Shown here: positions 35,783-44,074 of the stretch, piece after piece | Position numbering within the stretch: the stretch's first letter is position 1 | Layout: each line of letters starts with the position of its first letter | From: Fluviicola chungangensis | Lineage (GTDB): Bacteria > Bacteroidota > Bacteroidia > Flavobacteriales_D > Crocinitomicaceae | DNA length: 64,000 nucleotides | NCBI RefSeq assembly: GCF_007558725.1 | Contig: NZ_VLPL01000007.1 | Span: forward strand, 181,979 to 245,978 | Direction: 5' to 3' | Notes under the pieces: model-generated | What the model was told of the DNA's origin: nothing | Database searches by the model: none | The model's input: only the letters and a program-made list of their open reading frames with translations | Translations under genes and position numbers: made by a program

Positions 35783-35989
35783 ATGTTTAAAAACGCAACC
35801 CTTTTTATTGCCGGTGCAATGGTGGTCATGTGCATTGTCATGAGTTACTATCTCCTGTTTACCGACTTGCTTATTGATAAACTTTATGGTTTCAAACGCA
35901 ACCTGTTTGTCGGCATCCTGTTAATGTATGGTGCCTACCGGGTTTATCGCATTTATGATTCGATTAAAAAAAACAAGAACGAAAAATAA
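35783..35989 (+). CDS. Small membrane protein (68 residues)
   Basis: Two predicted membrane helices (about residues 4-27 and 38-55) and a Lys-rich C-terminal tail. No catalytic motif. It sits between tonB and the PstS-like gene, seven bases after the tonB terminator U-run, with four bases to the next ATG. The position suggests a link to the ExbBD-TonB complex, but this is inference. Confidence 0.8.
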   Translation: MFKNATLFIAGAMVVMCIVMSYYLLFTDLLIDKLYGFKRNLFVGILLMYGAYRVYRIYDSIKKNKNEK

Positions 35990-35993
35990 CACT

Positions 35994-36902
35994 ATGAAAA
36001 AACGTGTGATTGTAACCCTGTTACTTGCTTTTGCTTTGGGAATTCAATTTTCATGCAGTACCGATCAAACTCCTGATGATACTCCCAGACGCGGTACCAA
36101 AACCATGTATGCAGATGAATCATTTCAGCCGTTTATCAAAACAGCCTCAGAGGTTTTCACGGGAATCAACCCTAATGCGGTACTGAAAATGGTCTACGGC
36201 AGTGAAACGGATGCCATGAAAGCTTTATCCGAAGGAACGGCCCGCACAATTTTCATCGGAAGGGATTACACCAAAGAAGAAAAAAAGTACCTGAGATCCC
36301 TGAACATTACGGTGACTTCAGACATAATAGCGAACGATGCCATCACTTTCATCGTCAACCTGAACAACCAGGACACTTTGTTGACACAGGATCAAATCCG
36401 CAACTTACTTTCCGGGAAAAGCACCGCCTGGCCCAATTCTCAAAAACCGATCGAAATTGTATTTGACAGAGTTCAATCGGCTAACTTCAATCACATGCTC
36501 CGATGGGTCGGAACCGACTTTGGAAAACAGGTCCATGCAGCAAAAAATACGGAAGACCTGATCCGTTACGTCCAGGACAATCCAAATACGCTGGGAATAA
36601 TCGGTTACAACCACATCAGTGACCTGGACGATCCGATCGTAAAGGAACGAATCAAGAAGTTTAAAATCGTTGGTGTTAAGGGAAATGACAACGATTACTG
36701 GAAACCCGGAAAGGCAAACATCACGGAGAAAAAATACCCGTTTTGCCGCCCGATCTGGGCAATTAACTCCGGAGCCCCGGACGGATTAAACACCGGTTTT
36801 GTAAACTTCCTGAATGGAAGACAGGGTCAGATGCTTTTGGAAAAATGCGAATTGGGTCCTGGTAAGGGAACACCACGGGAAATCAACTTTACTACGGAGT
36901 AA
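35994..36902 (+). CDS. PstS-like substrate-binding lipoprotein
   Basis: 302 residues. The lipoprotein signal ends in QFSC. The body resembles phosphate-type substrate-binding proteins: YADESFQPFIKTASEVF, VYGSETDAMKALSEGTARTI, IANDAITFIVN, LTQDQIRNLLSGK, and GIIGYNHISD. No permease or ATPase genes follow, so it is not part of a normal Pst importer. Its fixed place behind tonB hints at a role in the TonB system. The ATG at 35994 is chosen because it starts the signal peptide; the longer frame overlaps the previous gene. Confidence 0.85.
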   Translation: MKKRVIVTLLLAFALGIQFSCSTDQTPDDTPRRGTKTMYADESFQPFIKTASEVFTGINPNAVLKMVYGSETDAMKALSEGTARTIFIGRDYTKEEKKYLRSLNITVTSDIIANDAITFIVNLNNQDTLLTQDQIRNLLSGKSTAWPNSQKPIEIVFDRVQSANFNHMLRWVGTDFGKQVHAAKNTEDLIRYVQDNPNTLGIIGYNHISDLDDPIVKERIKKFKIVGVKGNDNDYWKPGKANITEKKYPFCRPIWAINSGAPDGLNTGFVNFLNGRQGQMLLEKCELGPGKGTPREINFTTE

Positions 36903-36936
36903 GTTAAACACCATTCATTTTGAACTCTGCGCCGAT

Positions 36937-36950
36937 GCTAAAGCTTTAGC
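36937..36950. repeat. 14-nt palindrome in the pstS-like/TPR intergenic region
   Basis: GCTAAAGCTTTAGC is a perfect palindrome with GCGC on both flanks. TTGAACTC and CTCTTTGAAC motifs lie nearby, similar to those near 11895 and 41175. Probably a dispersed intergenic repeat. Confidence 0.4.
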
Positions 36951-37129
36951 GCAAGCATTTTGAACCAGTTAAACTCTTTGAACTTAAGAAAAGCCATTTT
37001 AGTCAATAAAGCATACCACCAAGTCGATTAATATGAAATAATCGTTAAGAAACGAGCCTGTTTAATCAGTTTATACTAATTTGGCAAAGGAATTGTAAAG
37101 AAATTCATACGTTGAAAAGACAAAATACC

Positions 37130-38743
37130 ATGAACAAGTTAAAACTATTCGTTCTTGCATTAAGTTTAGGAACAGCCGCACAGGCACAAACATTGCAGGA
37201 CGCTAACAGAAAAACAGAAAACGAGCGTTACGATTTAGCGCGCAAGGATTATCAAAAGTTGGTTCAGGCAGATCCGACAAGTGTGGAGAATGCATTTTTC
37301 TTCGGGAACTTCTATGCGCTGATAGGAGAAAAAGATTCAGCTATTACCATGTGGAGAAAAGCCGGATCCATCGACCTGGAAGATAAACTGGGAATGGTGG
37401 CTGCTGCAAAAGCCTTATACTTCCAGGGAGATACCACCACTGCAGGTCAACAATTCTGTGAAATCATCAAAAAAACAAAACGCAAAAACCCGGTTGTTTA
37501 TCACCGCATTGCCGAAACGTATGCAACTGGTCCATTGAAAAACCTCAAACTGGCTGAAAGTTATTTACGTGATGCTATTCGTTTGGACTCCAAAAACTTA
37601 GACGCTTACGTTCTTTTGGGAGATGTATTGCTCGCGCAAAGCAGCTCCAACGCGAGTCAGGCAACCGAGCAATATAATAATGCCTTGGCCATCGACCCGA
37701 ATTCAGCAAAAGTAATCGTGCGCAAAGCACAGATCTACCAACGCGTTCAAAACTACAAGCTGGCAAATGAAGAATACAAAAAAGCTCAGGCTGCAGACCC
37801 GAACTATGCTCCTGCATACAGACAAAACGCCGAGTTGAACATCCTTTTCGACCAATATGCAGCTGCAATCGAATCATGGGAAAAATATTTAAAATTAAAT
37901 GACACAGACGAAGCGCGTTACCGATATGCAAGTTCTTTGTTCGGAGGAAAACAATACTGTGATGTACTTCCTCAGGTTGAACGCATTGAAAAGAACGGAT
38001 TTACAAACCTGTATACAAAACGAATGCTTTTCTATTCCTTGTACGAGTGTAATGAAGCAGGAGACAGTTTGAAATATGTTCGCGCATTGGACGAAAGCAA
38101 TAACTTCCTGAAAATTGTTCCGAAAGACAAGATCATTTCTACCGATTACAAATACCGTGGTATGATCTACGATAAACTGGGACAGGAAGACAAAACAATT
38201 GAGCAGTATTACTTGGCTGCATCTATTGATACGGCAAAAGCAGCTGAATATCTTTCAGACATTGCAAAATTGTATTCTGAAAAGAAAGACTATCCGAAAC
38301 TCATCGAAGTCTATACAAAAAAAATGGATCAGTATCCTTCCAAAATGGAGGCGATCGAATACTATGATTTTGGTAGAGCTTATTATTTCGGACCAAAAGA
38401 TTACAAAATGGCTGACTCGATCTTCGGACGTTTGGTGGCAATGAACCCTGCGTTTGCAGGAGGTCATTTCTGGCAGGCAAGAGCGCGCGTTCAGTTGGAT
38501 TTGAATCCTAAGACCAGAACCTATTTAGCTCAACCGCAATACGAAGCATTCCTTGCTGCTTTGACACCGGAAGACATTGCATCGGGTTCATACAAAGCGT
38601 ATATCATTGAAGCTTCAAAATACCTGGGTGATTACTATGTAAACTCTCCGATGAAGGACAAAGCAAAGGCAGACGCTATGTGGAACAAAGTACTGGAATT
38701 AGATCCGGAAGATCCTCAGGCGAAAGCTTACTTTAAGAAGTAA
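37130..38743 (+). CDS. Exported tetratricopeptide-repeat protein
   Basis: 537 residues with a signal peptide (MNKLKLFVLALSLGTAAQAQ) and many TPR units, for example NLDAYVLLGDVLLAQ, NSAKVIVRKAQIYQRVQNYK and YAPAYRQNAELNILFDQYAA. It is probably a periplasmic scaffold that binds partner proteins. It is the last gene of the exbB-to-TPR gene run and ends at a strong terminator. The 227-bp gap before it may hold a separate promoter, but no exact TAnnTTTG was found. The ATG at 37130 begins the signal peptide. Confidence 0.88.
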   Translation: MNKLKLFVLALSLGTAAQAQTLQDANRKTENERYDLARKDYQKLVQADPTSVENAFFFGNFYALIGEKDSAITMWRKAGSIDLEDKLGMVAAAKALYFQGDTTTAGQQFCEIIKKTKRKNPVVYHRIAETYATGPLKNLKLAESYLRDAIRLDSKNLDAYVLLGDVLLAQSSSNASQATEQYNNALAIDPNSAKVIVRKAQIYQRVQNYKLANEEYKKAQAADPNYAPAYRQNAELNILFDQYAAAIESWEKYLKLNDTDEARYRYASSLFGGKQYCDVLPQVERIEKNGFTNLYTKRMLFYSLYECNEAGDSLKYVRALDESNNFLKIVPKDKIISTDYKYRGMIYDKLGQEDKTIEQYYLAASIDTAKAAEYLSDIAKLYSEKKDYPKLIEVYTKKMDQYPSKMEAIEYYDFGRAYYFGPKDYKMADSIFGRLVAMNPAFAGGHFWQARARVQLDLNPKTRTYLAQPQYEAFLAALTPEDIASGSYKAYIIEASKYLGDYYVNSPMKDKAKADAMWNKVLELDPEDPQAKAYFKK

Positions 38744-38767
38744 ATACTGAAAGAACGATTAATAAAG

Positions 38768-38796
38768 TCCTCCTGGTTATTCCAGGGGGATTTTTT
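38768..38796 (+). terminator. Terminator after the TPR gene
   Basis: TCCTCCTGG pairs with CCAGGGGGA (38768-38790) around a TTATT loop, followed by TTTTTTG. Confidence 0.88.
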
Positions 38797-39090
38797 GTTT
38801 GTAACCCTTCTTTATTAAAACCCGGGGTTATTTTGATCGACCTCTTGCAGTGGTTTCTTCTGTTTTTAAGAAGTTGACTGAATCACGTGTTACAGAAGAA
38901 ACTTCTCCCGGATCAATTAAGCATGTTAGTAAACTTACTTTCAGTATCAAAGAAGATCCCTTCATCAAGCATTCCCAATCCTCCAAGCAACTTAACTAAA
39001 TTCCCGCCAGTCCGTCTTCACTCGGAAGACTCACCCATCCCATATTCACACAGCAAATAACGGATCTTTTCAAAAGACGAATCCCAGAAA
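38797..39090. other. Intergenic stretch with two alternative hairpins
   Basis: No gene is seen. GTTTCTTCTGT (38853-38863) can pair with ACAGAAGAAAC (38892-38902), while AGAAGT (38869-38874) can pair with ACTTCT (38901-38906); the two pairings exclude each other. This may be a structured RNA or chance. Confidence 0.4.
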
Positions 39091-39097
39091 CAAAAAA

Positions 39098-39117
39098 GCC
39101 CGGACAATTATCCGGGC
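39098..39117 (-). terminator. Terminator of the exported hypothetical gene
   Basis: GCCCGGA (39098-39104) pairs with TCCGGGC (39111-39117); on the minus strand it is followed by TTTTTTG. Confidence 0.85.
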
Positions 39118-39139
39118 CTGTATTTTATAGAGGAGTTAT

Positions 39140-39946
39140 TTATTTTTTTCCTAAAGTCAAAGCTTCATTCCATCTCAAAGGAATCGTTGCTTTATCAATT
39201 TTGGCTTGGGTGCTTTCCTGGAAAACGTCGTTGAATATCAGCCACATTTCCACCATCTGCATGTCATTTTTGGAACCTCCTTCCATTTTAGACCATCCCG
39301 CTGTAATGGATTCCGTTTTTCCTTTTTCAATAGCAACTACATCTGCCTTTGATTTAACGGTTGCATAAACATTTCCGTCCGGCATGCGCATGGACATCTT
39401 TGCAGGGGAAGCAAAACCAATTCCTTCTCCATTGTAAGTCACGTTGAATTTCACTTCCGTTTTGGCAGTTGTCTTGGATGAATTCACCAGAGTCACTTTA
39501 AAATTTCCTGCAATAAACTCGTTGGAAGCAATCGGCAGTTTAAATTCCGGAGATTTCGTCGCGTCCTTCAGTGTTACTTTATAGAATCCGTCGCAAACAA
39601 AATTGAACGAACGTGGATCATTCAATTTGTCACCGGTTGCTTTCAATACGCGTTTTTTGCTGTCATAAGGCGGAATCAGCAATTTATCCTCTTTAAAGCT
39701 CAATGGCTTACCCCCCACTTCAAACTTTCCTTCCTCCGGTATATACAAAAGCCAATCATTGGTTTTATTGGTGATATTCATTCGGAACTTGACTTCCTTG
39801 GGAAGCGCAACTACATTATCAATTTCCACTTTGTAAGTCTCTGTTTCAAAGGTAGTATCGTTGTAATACACTTTTTCATATTGACCAAAAACAGTTCCGG
39901 AGAGAACCATTGTTCCAATAAATCCGGCTATCATAAATACTTTCAT
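39140..39946 (-). CDS. Exported hypothetical protein
   Basis: 268 residues. A signal peptide (to about residue 22, VFGQ) is followed by a beta-rich body that looks like two tandem immunoglobulin-like sandwiches: VALPKEVKFRMNITNKTNDW, then FKVTLVNSSKTTAKTEVKF. No enzyme motif and no T9SS tail, so it is probably periplasmic. It stands alone with a terminator. Function unknown. Confidence 0.75.
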   Translation of the reverse strand: MKVFMIAGFIGTMVLSGTVFGQYEKVYYNDTTFETETYKVEIDNVVALPKEVKFRMNITNKTNDWLLYIPEEGKFEVGGKPLSFKEDKLLIPPYDSKKRVLKATGDKLNDPRSFNFVCDGFYKVTLKDATKSPEFKLPIASNEFIAGNFKVTLVNSSKTTAKTEVKFNVTYNGEGIGFASPAKMSMRMPDGNVYATVKSKADVVAIEKGKTESITAGWSKMEGGSKNDMQMVEMWLIFNDVFQESTQAKIDKATIPLRWNEALTLGKK

Positions 39947-40224
39947 AGGTTTAATTTTTTAATTTTTTTCCAAACTTACCAAATTCGTGCCAATTCGCTG
40001 AATCATCATTCCCGTTTCAGACACCAAATCTACACAATCGCCTTAAAAACAGAGGGCTGCCGCTTTTAAATTCATTTGCGCTACCGTTGAATAAGGCATT
40101 TCGACAGATAAAATTGTTTTAAAAAAAGGTATTCGTTTAGTTATTAGATTAGAATATAAGTAAAACCAAAAAGGCCTATTGGATTTACGTTTAGCTGAAT
40201 AATAAACTTAAAAAAACCAAAATC

Positions 40225-41094
40225 ATGGTACTTACACTTTCAATCATGGCAATCATTGTAGCGTTTTCGCTTTATGATTACTTCTCTTCCAAGTCCTGGC
40301 AAATGGTCACTTCGAAAGAGCGCAACGAAACCGTATTCGAAAATCGAAACAAGGAATACGGTGCATATCAAATCCGCAGGGATTACAACAAGCGAATCTT
40401 ATTGGTGTTCCTTGGTGTTACTGTCGGAATCGGTGCATTATGGGGCGCATCCAATCTGTTCAAACCATTGGAGCAAAGAAAAGACACCAAATATATCTCT
40501 GAAAACATCGCAGAGCTCTTCAAAAATGAAGAAGAAATAATGGAGATTCCGGAACCGGAGAAAATTGAAGCACCGGCCGTTGAGTCTATTGCAGAGATTA
40601 CAGCATTTCGGGCCCCGACCCCGGAAGACGATCCCATTTCCGATCCGCAGATAGCCCCTATTGATCCAACTAAGTCAATCGGATTAGTTGATCAGAAAGG
40701 AGACGGAAAATCCATTTGGGACAATCCTGAAATTATTCCTCCGGGTAAAGGAACTGGCGGCACAGGACTCATTGAACCTCCAAAAAACGATGATCCGGTT
40801 CCCTATGTGGACGAGCCTGCAGAATTTCCGGGTGGTATGAACGCATTGCGCGAATTCATCCGGGACAACATCGACTTGAACATGATCGATGGAAGCGCGA
40901 AGGTTTCCCTGAAGTTTGTAGTCGATACAGACGGAACGATTTCTTCGGTGATCGTAACCAAAACCAGTGAAGATTGCAAATCATGCGAAAAGGCGGCTAT
41001 TAAAGTCGTTAAATCCATGCCAAATTGGAAACCGGGGAAATTGAACGGTCGTGAAGTAAAAAGTTACTACCGACTTCCGATTAATATTCAATAG
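40225..41094 (+). CDS. tonB: TonB-family energy transducer (second copy)
   Basis: 289 residues and clearly a paralogue of the tonB at 34863. It shares the N-terminal FSSKSWQMVTSKERN/NKEYGAYQIRRDY segment between two hydrophobic stretches, the acidic Pro-rich linker and the C-terminal TonB domain ending MPNWKPGKLNGREV. Its Cys pair reads CKSC instead of CPEC. No exbB or exbD accompanies it, so it probably uses the stator encoded at 32.7-34.9 kb. A strong UUCG terminator follows. Confidence 0.9.
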   Translation: MVLTLSIMAIIVAFSLYDYFSSKSWQMVTSKERNETVFENRNKEYGAYQIRRDYNKRILLVFLGVTVGIGALWGASNLFKPLEQRKDTKYISENIAELFKNEEEIMEIPEPEKIEAPAVESIAEITAFRAPTPEDDPISDPQIAPIDPTKSIGLVDQKGDGKSIWDNPEIIPPGKGTGGTGLIEPPKNDDPVPYVDEPAEFPGGMNALREFIRDNIDLNMIDGSAKVSLKFVVDTDGTISSVIVTKTSEDCKSCEKAAIKVVKSMPNWKPGKLNGREVKSYYRLPINIQ

Positions 41095-41122
41095 ACAAAT
41101 AGGTTTCTTTTTCATAATCCGG

Positions 41123-41157
41123 AAAGGTGGACATGCTTCGGCAGTCTGCCTTTTTTA
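41123..41157 (+). terminator. Terminator with UUCG tetraloop after the second tonB
   Basis: AAAGGTGGAC (41123-41132) pairs with GTCTGCCTTT (41144-41153), and an inner TGC-TTCG-GCA stem-loop caps it. T's follow. Confidence 0.88.
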
Positions 41158-41262
41158 TTTGGATCAAACAGATCAAAGAGTTCAAAGGTGTTTAAGTAAA
41201 TCTACATTGAACGATTGAACTGCCTTAATTCTAAATTTTTAGCAAGTTTTGTTCAAGAAAAA

Positions 41263-41292
41263 TTGGATAAAAAAATAAAAACAGTAACTTTG
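41263..41292 (+). promoter_or_regulatory. Promoter (TTG, 19 nt, TAACTTTG) of atpDC
   Basis: TTG at 41263-41265 and TAACTTTG at 41285-41292 fit the Bacteroidota consensus. Predicted leader about 32 nt. Confidence 0.7.
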
Positions 41293-41304
41293 CGCCCAAA
41301 TTAA

Positions 41305-42831
<1,527 letters not shown>

Positions 42832-42833
42832 TA

Positions 42834-42914
42834 TAAAAGACATTAGACGAAAGACACGAGACAAAAGACAAGATATCAGTCTTTTGTCTTTAGTCTTCGG
42901 TCTTTAATCTAAGA
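42834..42914 (+). repeat. Long imperfect hairpin between atpD and atpC
   Basis: AGACAAAAGAC (42859-42869) pairs perfectly with GTCTTTTGTCT (42879-42889) around a 9-nt loop. Both arms continue outward as (A)AAGAC/GTCTT-type repeats with partial pairing, covering nearly the whole gap between the genes. It may tune the ratio of beta to epsilon by stabilising the atpD mRNA or by partial termination, or it may be a dispersed repeat. Confidence 0.6.
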
Positions 42915-42917
42915 GAT

Positions 42918-43205
42918 ATGCAATTAGAAATTATCACTCCGGAGACATTAATCTATAAAGGTGAAGCAACTGCGGTTCAACTTCCGGGATTAGACGGTTC
43001 GTTCCAAGTGTTGAATAACCATGCACCGATTATTTCCGGATTAAGTGCCGGGACAATCAAAGTGGATTTGGTGGAAGCACTTAAGATTACTCCGAAAACA
43101 AACCCGAACATTACTGCTGAAAACCATGGTAAAATTATCCATGTTGCGATCAAAGGTGGTGTTGTGGAAATGCAAAACAATAAAATTATCGTATTAGCTG
43201 AATAA
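42918..43205 (+). CDS. atpC: F1Fo ATP synthase epsilon subunit (short form)
   Basis: 95 residues matching the N-terminal beta-sandwich of epsilon (MQLEIITPETLIYKGEA, then LPGLDGSFQVLNNHAPIISG). Typical epsilon has about 130-140 residues; the C-terminal helical hairpin that can inhibit ATP hydrolysis is missing. Short epsilon subunits are known in Bacteroidota, so this is probably natural rather than a truncation. It links the rotor to beta and is separated from atpD by a large hairpin. Confidence 0.93.
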   Translation: MQLEIITPETLIYKGEATAVQLPGLDGSFQVLNNHAPIISGLSAGTIKVDLVEALKITPKTNPNITAENHGKIIHVAIKGGVVEMQNNKIIVLAE

Positions 43206-43225
43206 TACGTAGTAATAAACCGATA

Positions 43226-43257
43226 AAGAGGGGCTCGCCGAGGCGGGTCCTTTTTTT
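43226..43257 (+). terminator. Terminator after atpC
   Basis: AGGGGCTCGCC and GGCGGGTCCT form an imperfect GC-rich stem, followed by seven T's. The T-run also supplies the -33 TTTG of the next promoter. Confidence 0.8.
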
Positions 43258-43286
43258 GTTAAGGTCTGTTATAAAACGTATTTTTG
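43255..43286 (+). promoter_or_regulatory. Promoter (TTTG, 20 nt, TATTTTTG) of the uppS-bamA operon
   Basis: -33 TTTG at 43255-43258 and -7 TATTTTTG at 43279-43286. It overlaps the end of the atpC terminator. Confidence 0.65.
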
Positions 43287-43328
43287 CACTAATACATAAG
43301 ATTCTTTAATTATTTTCGTTCTGTAATC

Positions 43329-44066
43329 ATGAATCTACAGGATCAAATAGATTTGACAAACGTACCAAAACACATTGCTATCATTATGGATGGGAATGGA
43401 CGCTGGGCCAAAAAACAAGGGCAAGAGCGCCTATACGGTCACTCATTCGGAGTTGACTCGGTTCGTGCTTCCCTGACAGCATGTAAAAATATTGGTGTAA
43501 AATATGCTACGATGTACGCTTTCTCTACAGAAAACTGGAGCAGGCCTCATGACGAAGTAGAAGGATTGATGAGCTTACTTGTTTTCACCATTGCAAATGA
43601 AGTGAGTGAGTTGAATGCGCAAAATGTTCGATTGTTAAGCATCGGTGATACCGACGGACTGCCGGAAGATTGCCAAAATGAACTGTCCAACGCCATTGAA
43701 TCGACTAAGAACAATACGGGAGTTAACCTGGTTATCGCACTCAATTACAGTTCCAGATGGGAAATAGCCGAAGCAGTAAAAAAACTGGCTTCCCAGGTGA
43801 AAGATGGAAAACTGGAAGTTTCTGACATTACACCGGAATTGATTAATTCCACGTTATCAACCAGAGACATTCCCGACCCGGAATTACTGATCCGCACAAG
43901 CGGAGAACACCGTTTAAGCAATTTCCTGCTTTGGCAGGCGGCTTACAGCGAATTTTACTTTACCCCTGTTTTATGGCCGGATTTCCGCGAGGAGGATCTC
44001 TACAAAGCCGTTCTTGATTATCAGTCAAGAGAAAGACGTTTCGGAATGGTATCCGAGCAATTATAA
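43329..44066 (+). CDS. uppS: Isoprenyl transferase (undecaprenyl diphosphate synthase)
   Basis: 245 residues, a cis-prenyltransferase that extends farnesyl diphosphate to the C55 lipid carrier needed for peptidoglycan and surface sugars. Visible motifs: the catalytic Asp in IIMDGNGRWAKK, the basic loop, FSTENWSRP, and the C-terminal RTSGEHRLSNFLLWQAAYSE. First gene of a four-gene envelope operon; eight bases separate it from bamA. Confidence 0.97.
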   Translation: MNLQDQIDLTNVPKHIAIIMDGNGRWAKKQGQERLYGHSFGVDSVRASLTACKNIGVKYATMYAFSTENWSRPHDEVEGLMSLLVFTIANEVSELNAQNVRLLSIGDTDGLPEDCQNELSNAIESTKNNTGVNLVIALNYSSRWEIAEAVKKLASQVKDGKLEVSDITPELINSTLSTRDIPDPELLIRTSGEHRLSNFLLWQAAYSEFYFTPVLWPDFREEDLYKAVLDYQSRERRFGMVSEQL

Positions 44067-44074
44067 ATTATCCT

